The translations under genes and the position numbers were made by a program. A stretch of DNA of 64,000 nucleotides from Bilabrum cf. latius (taxonomy: Eukaryota; Bigyra: Bicosoecida; Bigyra; Bicosoecida). Location of the stretch: the NCBI GenBank assembly GCA_965178125.1, contig OZ237742.1, positions 1,240,001 to 1,304,000 on the forward strand, read 5' to 3'. Positions 12,601-21,769 of this stretch are shown here, piece by piece. Numbering within the stretch: position 1 is the first letter of the stretch; each line of letters opens with the position of its first letter. The notes beneath the pieces were generated by a model. That model saw only the letters and a program-made list of their open reading frames with translations. It did not search any database and was not told the DNA's origin.

Positions 12601-13713
12601 TCATCGGGGGCGGGCGGCCACGCCCGTGTGCCGCCCTCGCCGGCGCTGCCCACGGCCAGGCGGCTGGGGAACAGCGGGCACGGGGTGGTGGTGCAGCAGC
12701 CGCTGGGATCCGTGGTGGTGCTGCAGCAGGTGAGCGTGCGGCCCTCAACGGCAGAGGCCCTCGGGTCTGCCTGGGCCGTGTCTCCGGTCCGACGGTCTTT
12801 GCGAGTGGTGCAGGGGCACGGCGGGGGGGGGCAGGAGAGGATGCACGACGGAGACAAGGAAGGAGAGGAGGGCAATGAGGAGGAGGAGGAGGAGGAGGAG
12901 GACGAGAATTTCCCAGTGGCCCGGCTGTTCCGCCCGGCCCGCCTCGAAGACGTGGACTACGCCTTCCTGCCCAATAGTGCGGTGGCTGGCATGCACGCGG
13001 GTGTCATCGCGCCGACGGGAACGTCCGCGCTCACACGGAGCGCGGCGAGAGCCATCAATGGTGGCAACGAGCGGAGGAACAAGAGGCAGGAGCAGGGGCA
13101 GCAGCAACGCAGGCTGTGCGCCACGGCGCGCAAGGCCGGTGCGCAAGGCATCGCAGCGGCCGGCACCCCTCGCGCGAGGACGAGGCCAGGGGGGCTGCTT
13201 CTCCAGCGGTCGCAGCAGCAGGCTCTGACCCCCGGCGCTGGTGCTGGGGCCGGGGCCGGGGCTGTAGCAGCGCGACCCCGAGTGCCAATGACCGCGGCAC
13301 CGGCGGGTGCTGGCGCAGGCGCGGTCGTGAGCCGGTCCCGTCTCCCGCTGGGGGGCGCGCCCGGCTCGGGAGCTGCATCTGGGCGCGAGAGACGGGCCCT
13401 TGACTTCGGGGGGGATGGGGGCCGAGGGAACAGCGAAGGTGACGGCGATGAGGCGGGGGGCAGCGGGCCCGTGGGATATGCTGCGGCTCTGCAGGCGGCC
13501 ATGGATCGGAGGGAACAGCGCAAGCCCAGGTTCATGGGGGGCCGCAGGGGGCTGGCGGGGGCCTTGAGGAACAGCAGCATCGGCGGCGGCGGTGGTGTGA
13601 CGAGTGGCGGGAAGGTGGCTGCGGCGGGACCGCAAGGGGCCAAGGGGCTGAGCGCAGGGGCTGGGGCTGTCGGGACGAGCGCGTTCCAGCCGCAGGCGCG
13701 TGCGGGGCTGTGA
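9661..13713 (+). CDS. CKAP2-like (cytoskeleton-associated protein 2 C-terminal domain) protein
   Basis: 1350 residues, one exon, TGA stop, no in-frame TAG. The first 370 residues are basic and rich in Ala, Ser and Arg. A helical block at about 10840-11070 (KIKEARLALEAGDLRAARAV ... ALYWLGW ... LLSKGLAL) has the spacing of the CKAP2 C-terminal domain, where pairs of helices with a YW...A motif precede a tail. Further down, SPVRRSLRV (12781-12807) and FRPARLEDVDYAFLPNSAV (about 12930-12985) match the order and pattern of the CKAP2 family C-terminus, in which a TPVRRS-type motif is followed by D-AF-PN-A. CKAP2 proteins bind spindle microtubules; that role here is inference. Acidic runs (EEEEE, about 11200-11560) and Ser runs separate the blocks. 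It contains a cluster of a dispersed TGTGACGAGTG word, often encoding GVTS. The domain call rests on remembered family patterns without a search. Confidence 0.6.
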   Translation: MNASGAASHYQQDQSEDMRVQTRVRVVRARPAKSAGTAGASVPAGRATSRTRTESSKTKKPAVSGTASAAPAEPPAATVASACPSQQRARAAARSSAQRKRAAAPSAASAVRSGRHASFKISSGPARRARGRAGPGHPGTQQTPSNRAAGGAAPGSATSASSAASAASAASSSSSSSSSRLLQPTASSAARRSAIRARSQSRGAASSKRPVSMGGTGGSGAGKGGRARSRAHARTSVGGRGVTSAKQEQRQQAAGASSSSSSSSSAAAAPVAATGDSITSPGAARRLAASMSSARRSGVTSAGGRGAAGRTSIRSASRSRGVGARGGRSASRSRGGVTSVGAAGVTSASRVSIRGSPGQRRRQQQRLSILKAAFSPAGSLRRGKHVRMLLTSKIKEARLALEAGDLRAARAVYEGLPAELPECRGKALYWLGWSRMEEGEGRLQEAAELLSKGLALCRCDEWEHDCLTQGATQFARRMASSSSSSFSSSSSSSQGQSAAATAKALVEKAVQEEEEEDGQEEEEEEEDGQEQGQEKGQGQGEHSPAPGKSPAARRLDETLARARGRLDSLRDVSDGPAPRTPRQVPQSVGEGVQGNSPSQGAAKVTGEEKEEESEAESEEEEEEEEEEAATGTESADGGAASSTDLASPQPMQLTASTRKALRSRSGGKPFAMRGAADPATPPVPPAMGSDQDQGDDAEVSPQLQLARTQLLPPELPSEEEEMGASTARQLFSGGQAAMQDGEDVGAEGGEDGDGDEGGRAAGNGALPRLSPAAADGPGSPALPRLSAASAALLAGTGTPGMVGGEYPPRLRLRLGGVAGDENCRRAAEAAVADLAGDFIAGGDSLDSTANTSGTGGARGSAMDAAPRDDASLEELGQFAEEDADMGPVGRYEGFTDDTADWPFGGAGAGEGEDGDGVWAAGGARDGAHGSGRGAASGTIRDGAAAPVPDSAGSGSSGRGGRGGGSMSSALAGGSASARALSSGAGGHARVPPSPALPTARRLGNSGHGVVVQQPLGSVVVLQQVSVRPSTAEALGSAWAVSPVRRSLRVVQGHGGGGQERMHDGDKEGEEGNEEEEEEEEDENFPVARLFRPARLEDVDYAFLPNSAVAGMHAGVIAPTGTSALTRSAARAINGGNERRNKRQEQGQQQRRLCATARKAGAQGIAAAGTPRARTRPGGLLLQRSQQQALTPGAGAGAGAGAVAARPRVPMTAAPAGAGAGAVVSRSRLPLGGAPGSGAASGRERRALDFGGDGGRGNSEGDGDEAGGSGPVGYAAALQAAMDRREQRKPRFMGGRRGLAGALRNSSIGGGGGVTSGGKVAAAGPQGAKGLSAGAGAVGTSAFQPQARAGL
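10381..10702 (+). repeat. Cluster of four TGTGACGA-core words inside the CKAP2-like gene
   Basis: Copies begin near 10382, 10553, 10668 and 10691; three read GTGTGACGAGTG and one ends in CG. More lie at 11033 and 13595 in the same gene. They encode GVTSA/GVTSV here but other peptides elsewhere in the window, so the similarity is at DNA level. Confidence 0.7.
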
Positions 13714-13881
13714 CCTGGGCTCAGCTAACCTGGGAGGCGCTGGTGTGAGCACGGGCATGGGCATGGGCATGGGCATGGGTTCGGGTTTGTGGCTGTGTGA
13801 ACTGAACGGTGAGTGGTTTTTGCAAACTGGATAGATCTAGCGACAGCTAGATGTTAGCTCGTTGCAACCGACCAGTCCAGC

Positions 13882-14361
13882 ATGAGTCCAGAGTATCCTA
13901 TCCGGTCTAGACCAAGGGCCCTCCAAGCTCGAGCTTGCCACGAGGCAGGGAGGACAGATCAACTGGTCAATGAAGGCCCCAGATCCGGAGCCGACATCAC
14001 TCATCCGGAGTCGATACGCGGCTGGCCCCCGGCGCGCCGGATGCCACAACTAGCACCCAGTCAAGCCAAGCAACCGCGCTCGAGAGCAAAAGCAAGGACT
14101 AAAGCCATGATCACTGTAAGCGGAGAAATCAACCCAGAAGATGTAGGCGTCTACAACTCTTCAAACAACACGCTGGTCGTCAGTGACCACGTGGAGATCT
14201 ACGGTGGATACACCTTCACCAAGCCAGTGGACAACTTGATGCCGTCGACACCGGGCACGTACAACCTCACCACGACAGGCGATGCCAGTGTACGGCTGCC
14301 TTCCGGGTTCATGTCGGGCTGGAAGAGCCTGAACATCAACACGGACACTCAACTCGGTTGA
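13882..14361 (+). CDS. Hypothetical protein, duplicate A
   Basis: A 159-codon ORF, ATG to TGA. I do not recognise it. The first 75 residues are Arg/Pro/Gln-rich; the last 80 (from MITVSGEINPEDVGVYNSS) look like a small beta-rich, Asn/Thr-rich domain. The predicted protein is identical in copy B (15607-16086), with a single synonymous difference seen (AAC/AAT). That is compatible with a real gene but also with a very recent duplication. No signal peptide is evident. Splicing cannot be judged. Confidence 0.3.
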   Translation: MSPEYPIRSRPRALQARACHEAGRTDQLVNEGPRSGADITHPESIRGWPPARRMPQLAPSQAKQPRSRAKARTKAMITVSGEINPEDVGVYNSSNNTLVVSDHVEIYGGYTFTKPVDNLMPSTPGTYNLTTTGDASVRLPSGFMSGWKSLNINTDTQLG

Positions 14362-14883
14362 TCTGCCCGAGACTGAACAGTCCCGCCGGATTTTGTCCAC
14401 CGGCACCGAGGGAGCGAAGGCGTGATTTCCGCCAGGGAAATTAATTGGAGACGATCTGGCAGCATCACACGCATGCACTATGAGCCATTGGTTGAGCTCG
14501 TGATGCTGCAAGAGCGTAGATTCAACCATGGCCTATTGTCGGAGGCAGTTGCAGTTGGCGCAGCTGGTGGTGAATCCGGTCGGGCTGCCTGTTTGCATGT
14601 CAAAAGTACTTAGTATTACCGCTATCAGCATTTCAATCGTTTGGGCTATCACGCAATGTCGGCGAGGGTAACCTTTCATTGCACGGCTTCTTGTCAGGAA
14701 GTTACAATCACCGTGTGGAGTGAGGCCAAGGCGCCAGGCCTAGATTGTCTCAGCAGTGAGCCGAATGGTGCGACTTGCTGCCATTCACGAGAGATTGCCG
14801 CGTACCTAGTTTTGCAAGCACGCACTCAATCTGCCGTTGCGCTCGCTGGTAGCGCGCCGATCCCAGTCCCCACACAAGCAGGT

Positions 14884-15477
14884 TCAGTCGTCGTCGAGAT
14901 CGTCGTCATCACCGTCCAAATCCCCCTCCGCATCATCGCCTAGAAATAAGGAAGCATCCACCGTGGCCGCAACAACGGCCGCAGCGGCCGCTGCCGGCGC
15001 CGCCCCTGCCTCTGTCTCGCCGCCCACCGCCGCCCCAGACCCGGACGCACTGCTGCTGCCGCCACCCGCTGGCGCTTCCTTGCTCGCTTTTTTGCTCTTC
15101 TTCTTCTTCTGTTTCTTCTTCTTCTTGCCATCCGCGGCCCCGGGATCCGCCCCACCGGAAGCACCAGCCGCCGCCGCAGCGCCACCCCCGGCGGCCTCCT
15201 CCTCACCCTCCTCCTCCTCCTCGGCGCCTGTCATTGGCGTGCCCGACGGCTTCCCGCCCGCCTGGATCCGCTTGTGCTCCGCCATGGCCCTGGCTGCCAT
15301 GGTCTTCGCCCTTCGGCTGAGGGCGTCTCCGTCACCGGAAGACCCAGCCAGCATGGCCTTGAACTGCTCCTCGAGCGTCATGGCGCCGCCCAGGCCAGAC
15401 CCGCTGGCTGCAGTGCTGCCCCCCATGGCGGCAGCAGCCTCCTCCTACTCCACCGCATCCGCCAGGAAGACGATGTC
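14884..15477 (-). pseudogene. Orphan 3' fragment of ZC3H15
   Basis: This copy encodes only the last ~195 residues of the ZC3H15-like protein, through its acidic LDDD end and TGA. It has no upstream exon because the duplication breakpoint at 15477 cuts the gene. It has begun to drift: the poly-Lys tract differs, a short APA insertion is present, and a GAG of the intact gene is TAG here (15450-15448). Read alone it has no start, so it is best seen as a by-product of the tandem duplication. Confidence 0.85.
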
Positions 15478-15483
15478 CCGTGT

Positions 15484-17190
15484 GGGCATGGGCATGGGCA
15501 TGGGTTCGGGTTTGTGGCTGTGTGAACTGAACGGTGAGTGGTTTTTGCAAACTGGATAGATCTAGCGACAGCTAGATGTTAGCTCGTTGCAACCGACCAG
15601 TCCAGCATGAGTCCAGAGTATCCTATCCGGTCTAGACCAAGGGCCCTCCAAGCTCGAGCTTGCCACGAGGCAGGGAGGACAGATCAACTGGTCAATGAAG
15701 GCCCCAGATCCGGAGCCGACATCACTCATCCGGAGTCGATACGCGGCTGGCCCCCGGCGCGCCGGATGCCACAACTAGCACCCAGTCAAGCCAAGCAACC
15801 GCGCTCGAGAGCAAAAGCAAGGACTAAAGCCATGATCACTGTAAGCGGAGAAATCAACCCAGAAGATGTAGGCGTCTACAACTCTTCAAACAACACGCTG
15901 GTCGTCAGTGACCACGTGGAGATCTACGGTGGATACACCTTCACCAAGCCAGTGGACAACTTGATGCCGTCGACACCGGGCACGTACAACCTCACCACGA
16001 CAGGCGATGCCAGTGTACGGCTGCCTTCCGGGTTCATGTCGGGCTGGAAGAGCCTGAATATCAACACGGACACTCAACTCGGTTGATCTGCCCGAGACTG
16101 AACAGTCCCGCAGGATTTTGTCCACCGGCACCGAGGGAGCGAAGGCGTGATTTCCGCCAGGGAAATTAATTGGAGACGATCTGGCAGCATCACACGTATG
16201 CACTATGAGCCATTGGTTGAGCTCGTGATGCTGCAAGAGCGTAGATTCAACCATGGCCTATTGTCGGAGGCAGTTGCAGTTGGCGCAGCTGGTGGTGAAT
16301 CCGGTCGGGCTGCCTGTTTGCATGTCAAAAGTACTTAGTATTACCGCTATCAGCATTTCAATCGTTTGGGCTATCACGCAATGTCGGCGAGGGTAACCTG
16401 TTATTGCACGGCTTCTTGTCAGGAAGTTACAATCACCGTGTGGAGTGAAGCCAAGGCGCCAGGCCTAGATTGTCTCAGCAGTGAGCCGAATGGTGCGACT
16501 TGCTGCCATTCAAGAGAGCTTGCGCGCGTACTTAGTTTTGCAAGCACGCACTCAATCTGCCGTTGCGTTCACTGGTAGCGCGCCGATCCCAGTCCACACA
16601 AAAGCAGGTTCAATCGTCGTCGAGATCGTCGTCATCATCGTCCAAATCCCCCTCCGCATCATCGCCTAGAAATAAGGAAGCATCCACCGTGGCCGCAACA
16701 ACGGCCGCAGCGGCCGCTGCCGGCGCCGCCCCTGCCTCTGTCTCGCCGCCCACCGCCGCCCCAGACCCGGACGCACTGCTGCTGCCGCCACCCACTTCCT
16801 TGCTCGATTTTTTGCTCTTCTTCTTCTTTTTCTTCTTCTTCTTGCCATCCGCGGCCCCGGGATCCGCCCCACCGGAAGCAGCCGCCGCCGCAGCGCCACC
16901 CCCGGCGGCCTCCTCCTCACCCTCCTCCTCGTCCTCGGCGCCTGTCATTGGCGTGCCCGACGGCTTCCCGCCCGCCTGGATCCGCTTGTGCTCCGCCATG
17001 GCCCTGGCTGCCATGGTCTTCGCCCTTCGGCTGAGGGCGTCTCCGTCACCGGAAGACCCAGCCAGCATGGCCTTGAACTGCTCCTCGAGCGTCATGGCGC
17101 CACCCAGGCCAGACCCGCTGGCTGCAGTGCTGCCCCCCATGGCGGCAGCAGCCTCCTCCTCCTCCGCCGCATCCGCCAGGAAGACGATGT
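15484..17190. repeat. Tandem segmental duplication, copy B (about 1.71 kb)
   Basis: Second copy of 13753-15477, with three instead of four leading GGGCAT units. Its right end lies inside the intact ZC3H15 coding region, so this is probably the original locus. Confidence 0.93.
15607..16086 (+). CDS. Hypothetical protein, duplicate B
   Basis: The translation is identical to the 159-residue ORF at 13882-14361. It lies about 520 bp downstream of the 3' end of ZC3H15 and is convergent with it. Function unknown; the reality of the gene is uncertain for the reasons given for duplicate A. Confidence 0.3.
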   Translation: MSPEYPIRSRPRALQARACHEAGRTDQLVNEGPRSGADITHPESIRGWPPARRMPQLAPSQAKQPRSRAKARTKAMITVSGEINPEDVGVYNSSNNTLVVSDHVEIYGGYTFTKPVDNLMPSTPGTYNLTTTGDASVRLPSGFMSGWKSLNINTDTQLG

Positions 17191-18331
17191 CCTCGTCGGC
17201 GAGGTCTCCGCCCTCCTCCCCGGCCCCGCCCCCCCCGGACTTCTCGAAGATGGAGGGGTCCGCCCGCAGCGCCTCCTTGGCGCCCATGTTCTTTTTAATT
17301 CCGAGTCGTTTGGCCTCCTCCGCGTCGGCCTCCTCGTACGCCTTTCGCCTGGCCTCGTCCCTGCCTGCCTTCCAGACCATAAAGGACAGGAAGGTCATGG
17401 GGGTCAGCTCCACCCTATCGTACTTGCGCAGCAGGTTGGTGCGCTTCTGCTCCAGCTCCTCCTCGAGCGTGAGCTCCTCGGGCTCGGCGGGCTCTGCGGC
17501 GCGGCCGGCGCCTCCCGCGGCGGCCACTGGTGCGGGCGCTGGGGGCGGCGCCAGCTTGGCGAGGTCAGCGGCGTCAGGGAGCTTGGCCCAGTCTTCCTCC
17601 TCTTCTTCCTCCTCCTCCTCGGGCTCCGGGGCGGGCTTGTCTTCCTTCTTTTTCTTCTCTTTCTTGGGTTTGCGTGGGATTGGCATACCGAGGAGTGCGG
17701 CCAGCTCCCTGTCTTGCTTCTCTCTCTGCTTCTTGGAGAGCTTCTTCGGCTTGGGGGGGCCTTCGTCCATCCCGGCCTTCTTGCGGGCGACCTGGAACTT
17801 ATTTTCCACATTCGATTCTACTTGCTTGATGAACTTTTGCACCGCCTTGCTCTTCTTCTTGTTCTTCAAACCAAACGTCTCTGCGAGGCAAACATGCCAT
17901 GCTATCCACGAATACAACAAGGTGGCCCGGGCACAGGTGGTCTGGGGGACACGGCACGCCGTTCGAGTAGTGTCCGGTGCATTAAACAGTCGATGAGCAC
18001 TCGAACCGGTCGTGCGGACTATCCCAGCACGATTCGATGCAGCCAAGCAGGCAGTCCACCGTTCTTGATGTGCCCACATGGCATTCAATGACGGCGATTT
18101 AGGCATCGCAGCAAGATTCCTTCCACAGACAGCACTATTCAGTAGTATAGATTTACATCCAAGACGAGAAAATTCTACAACAGTCTCATGAGCCTCGATC
18201 CAACTGGCAAACACATGTCAATGGCTACAACAGCGTGCATATCATGCGCAGGCTTTCTCACTATCCTCAATGATCCGGGCCTTGGCCTTCGCCACCTACT
18301 TTTTACCAACTTTTGCCTTTTTGGCTGGCAT
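16610..18331 (-). CDS. ZC3H15: ZC3H15/TMA46 (DFRP1) family protein lacking CCCH zinc fingers
   Basis: Exon 1 is 18331-18262, intron 18261-17881 (GTGAGA...TCGCAG), exon 2 is 17880-16610; 446 residues, TGA stop. Splicing in phase 1 restores RIIEDKTFGLKNKKKSK, the hallmark N-terminus of ZC3H15/Tma46, which partners DRG GTPases on ribosomes. The C-terminus also matches the family: a helical LEEELEQKR...LTPMTFLSFMVWK block and an acidic SLFLGDD...DDD tail. The two CCCH zinc fingers normally present between these parts are absent; that stretch is Lys/Glu-rich with no Cys/His cluster. Codon 12 is TAG (18298-18296), read as Gln, in a variable Lys-rich stretch. Shares a 156-bp intergenic region with RPS3, fitting a translation role. 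Confidence 0.85.
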
Positions 18332-18487
18332 GACAGACTTTCGGGTGCTTCAAATTACACTACCAAACGAGCCACATCAATAACCAGTTAATGTGAAAAG
18401 TGCACTCAACTACGATCCGATCACAAATCACCACGAACCGCAACCGTAGCATATACAGGGGTTTACAGGGTCTTTCCTGCAATAATC
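18332..18487. promoter_or_regulatory. Bidirectional promoter between ZC3H15 and RPS3
   Basis: Only 156 bp separate the two start codons. The segment is relatively AT-rich and includes a CAACCGTAGC stretch. No TATA box is evident at a standard spacing. Coupled expression of two ribosome-linked genes is inferred from the arrangement. Confidence 0.55.
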
Positions 18488-19537
18488 ATGGCTGTGAGTT
18501 CAGATCCATATTAACTTGTATTGTATGCATTCCACCTCTTAGCATGGGGCTGACTGGCGGGTTCAATGACCTGAAACTGGCATACCACGCCGATAGCAAA
18601 TCTCATTTCACCTGATTCTAACCTATTTTGCAAGTTTTACGAATCGCAGGACGTCGAGCCGCAGCGTCTGTCTACCAAGCGCCGTTTCGTTTAGGATGGT
18701 GTGTTCTACGCCGAGCTGAACGAGTTCCTCAGGAACGAGATGATGCCCGAGCACGACATGTGGGCCCAGGAGTTCAAGTCCGAGTCCCGTGGCTACGCCG
18801 GTGTGCACGTGCACCGCGACCTTACTTGCACTCACATCACCATCCGCACCACGCGCATGGACGACGTGATCGGCCAGGACGGCCGCGGCGTGAACGAGCT
18901 GCAGGGACTGATCCAGCAGCGGTTCGGATTCAGCGAGGGCCAGGTCAAGCTCGCCATCGAGAAGGTGGTGAAGCGCGGCCTCGCCGCCGAGGTGCAGGCT
19001 GAGAACGTCCGCACCCGTCTGTTGGAGGGCCTCCCGGCCCGCCGCGCCATCATGGGCGTGCTGCGCAACGTGATCGAGGAGGGCGCGCGCGGGTGCGAGG
19101 TGGTTGTCACCGGCAAGCTCCGCGGCGGCCGTGCCAAGGCCATGAAGTTCCGCCAGGGATACATGATCAAGACCGGCCACGCCCGGAACTTGTATGTGCG
19201 CAGCGCCACCCGCCACGTGATGATGCGCCAGGGCGTGCTCGGCGTGAAGGTCAAGATCATGCTTGACAGGGACCTGACCGGCGTGGACGGTCCCGTGGAG
19301 CCCCTCCCCGACATCGTGGAGATCGTGGACCCCGATGCCCCCAAGGCCAAGCCCGTCGCCAAGTCCGGCGGCGCCGGCTTCCGCCGCGAGCGCCGGGACC
19401 GGGACGACCGGGCCCCCGCCCGCTCGGCCGCCCAGGACGCGCAGGCCGCCGCCGCCGCTGCCCAGGCTGCCGCCGCTGCTGCTGGCGTGCCCGCGGAGGG
19501 CGCCGCTGCCCCTGCCGGAGAGATCGGCGGCCAGTGA
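18488..19537 (+). CDS. RPS3: 40S ribosomal protein uS3 (RPS3)
   Basis: Exon 1 is only ATG GCT (18488-18493). A 156-bp intron (GTGAGT...TCGCAG) leads to exon 2, 18650-19537; 297 residues, TGA stop. Family landmarks are clear: STKRRFV-x-DGVFYAELNEF at the N-terminus, a KH-type GQDG loop, QAEN...LLEGLPARRA, GARGCEVVVTGKLRGGRAKA, and RHVMMRQGVLGVKVKIML. Between the first helix and the KH core it carries an insertion of about 12 residues (around HDMWAQEFKSES) relative to yeast, plant and human proteins, and the tail is Ala-rich. Codon 17 is TAG (18692-18694), exactly between RRFV and DGVF, in an essential gene. Most eukaryotes have Ala at this site; archaeal and some protist proteins vary. I read it as Gln. 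Confidence 0.97.
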
Positions 19538-20325
19538 ATTGGCCCCTGAGCTCTGCTTCTCCTCCTGCTGCTGCTGACCCCTCCGTCGTGGAGCCGTTTA
19601 AGGACGGAGGGTCGGCACGCATTCTTGATTGGCTGCTCTGCTCGCGGCGCGGTGGGACCACACAAATATTGGCCCGTTGCGTCGCGACACAGAAATTGGA
19701 GTAGTTTTTCGAACTGTACGTTTGCAATCATGGTGCTGTCATTGCTTCACGCATTCAAATTGCCTGGCAATCGTGGCCAACCGTGCTGGGCGGGGTGCGT
19801 CGGCTACGGTGCATTTCAAAACCTTCGACGGCTGTGCCCTTACGTCACATCAGTGTGTCGCCCCGTACTACGGCTCCGTCTTGAGCGTGCGAGTTGCTGG
19901 CGAAGCATCGACCGCGCTGCCGCCGGCACTTTGGCTGCCAGAGCCATGCAGGCTAACTTGTCCCCCCCCCCCCGCCTTCCTCGTGACTGCTTCCGTTCGA
20001 ATGGTGCACACCGGCTGCGTCCCGCTGGGTGCCTGCTTCGGTAGCAACAGACACTCGGTGCTGGTTTAGCCTGGGCCTAGCACCAGCAGGCCTACCAAGC
20101 AGAGGCCCCCAGCACTCGTTGCTCGCCCTCGACAGCCTCAGCCTGTCACAGCCGCGGGAAGGCCAGGCATTCATTCCAGTGCTGCAAAGCGGGCCGTGCG
20201 TTCATGCTTGCTGTCTGCCTCCGTGTGGCCACTGCATGAATCCCCACACCCGCCACCTGCCCGCTCTTTATGCAGCGGAGTTGATGCCACTTTATCCATG
20301 GATATTGCTCCCGCCCAGTCCCGTC
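19538..20325. other. Convergent intergenic region
   Basis: 788 bp between the stops of RPS3 (+) and WDR92 (-). It includes a C-run near 19968 and short open frames that are not protein-like. It presumably holds both 3' UTRs; I see no RNA gene. Confidence 0.5.
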
Positions 20326-21769
20326 TCACAGCTTGTGCAGCTTGGTCACGATGAACACCCTGACCTGCTGGTCCAGCGTGGCTGCCACCGCCAGCCCGTC
20401 TTTATCAGGGGACCAGTCGTACGAGACCACTGGCTGGGTGCTCACCACCTTTGAATTCAGCAGCTCGCACGTCCCCACTTTCCCTCTCATCCTGCCCTCC
20501 TCGTCCTTCTCCTGCCTCTTGGCTGGGTTGATGTACTTGTACACGTTCAGCCCGCCGTTGCCCCCGCACGTCATGAAGACGTCTCGGTTCTGCGGCAGGT
20601 GCCTCGCGAGCCACACGGTCGATTTGTGCGCCCTCTCCTTGAGCTCAGCGAATCCCTCCGTTGGGTGCTGCGTCCTGAGGTCGAACAGGTGGAACCGGCT
20701 CTCCAGGGTCGTGCAAACGAGCTTGTTCATCTCAATGTCCTTGCGGTCAAACTGCAGAGACACCACCCCATTGCCCAGGTTGGTCTCCCACCGCAGCGCA
20801 GAGGCCCTCAGGTCGAACAGCTTCACGTCTCCGTTGTCGTAACCAGAGGCGATGCACCTCTCTTCGTCACTGTACGAGTTGCCGAACGCCACACACCAGC
20901 AGTCCCTCGAGGTCTCGCCCTCGGCAGGTTCCAGCGAGAGCACCGCGTCCTTGACCCGCGGGTCCCACAGCTTCACGCAGCCGTCCCGTGACCCCGTGAC
21001 GATCTCCGGGGCGCCCCCTCCGATCCCTAGCCCGCCGCACCCGTCGATCCCGTTGATGAGTTTCTCGTGAGCCTGCACGCTGAACACGGGAGTGGCAGGT
21101 TTCTCGAGGTCCCTGCGGCAGGAAATTAGGAGGCCGGGGGGGGGGGAGGAAGCGGGTGGGGAAAGAGTGGGGGGGGAGGGGTGGAGTTGTCACGCGTGGG
21201 CGAGCACGCGGTGCCGCGAGTGAACCAGGCAAGACCGCATGCAATGGGACTACGCGCTGAGAATCACGCGAGCTGCAGGACGCAGAGAAAGTGACGGTGG
21301 TTCCGGCGAGGCGACTTCAGACTCACCAGATCTGCAGCCCGCCGTTGAATCCACCGGTGGCCAAGTGCCTGTCTTCCAAGAGGGAGGCGCCGAACGTGCC
21401 GCACTTGATGCCTTCTTTCTTCTCTCCGGCGTACAGCTCTTTTATGCCATCGGGTTGCAGCTCGTAAACTTTGAGGGCCCCAGTGCCTTTCGGGTTCACA
21501 CCCAAAGTGACGAAACGAGCGGACGAAGGTATCCATAGGGCCTCATACGGTGTAAAGGTCAAGCTCTAAGTCTGGTGCTCGATAATTTGGGGGGCATCAG
21601 TGGAAAGCATAGTCGATGAAGCTGCATCTGTCACGACAGCGCCGCCACTTTTCGGCTTCGAAGCGTCGCTAGACGCCACAACATCCAAACCGACGGGTGC
21701 GTCTGCATCGCTTCGCTCGCTACGCATTTTTGATTCTACCTCGGTGTCTACGTCACCAACAGCTGCCAT
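20326..21769 (-). CDS. WDR92: WDR92/DNAAF10 (Monad) WD-repeat protein
   Basis: Exon 1 is 21769-21327, intron 21326-21113 (GTGAGT...CCGCAG), exon 2 is 21112-20326; 409 residues, TGA stop. The sequence tracks WDR92 along its length: [136 protein letters not shown], and a final [13 protein letters not shown]92 works with R2TP-type chaperones in cytoplasmic assembly of axonemal dyneins, so motile cilia are likely. An unconserved leader of about 60 residues precedes the propeller. Codon 68 is TAG (21568-21566), just before [11 protein letters not shown], where relatives usually have Lys; Gln fits. Head-to-head with STT3. Confidence 0.95.

Larger units (their letters stand above)
13753..15477. repeat. 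Tandem segmental duplication, copy A (about 1.72 kb)
   Basis: Begins with four GGGCAT repeats just after the CKAP2-like gene and ends in a partial copy of the ZC3H15 3' end. It matches 15484-17190 at an offset of 1725-1726 bp with only scattered substitutions (for example GAACATC/GAATATC, CACACGC/CACACGT) and a few small indels. The join at 15477 runs from ZC3H15-derived sequence straight into the GGGCAT repeats of copy B, so this is a direct tandem duplication. Confidence 0.93.

Noticed and set aside
18692-18694. UAG = Ala, suggested by the RPS3 site alone.
   Set aside because: The reverse-transcriptase QAGFR and PQG sites and the (x-CAG)n repeat point to Gln, and TAG is one transition from CAG. 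Ala would need two changes from GCG. Kept as an open conflict in the findings.
18650-18694. In RPS3 the intron could end at the TAG itself (TTTAG), removing the stop.
   Set aside because: That would delete STKRRFV, which matches the conserved SKKRKFV just before DGVF. The acceptor TCGCAG at 18649 fits better.
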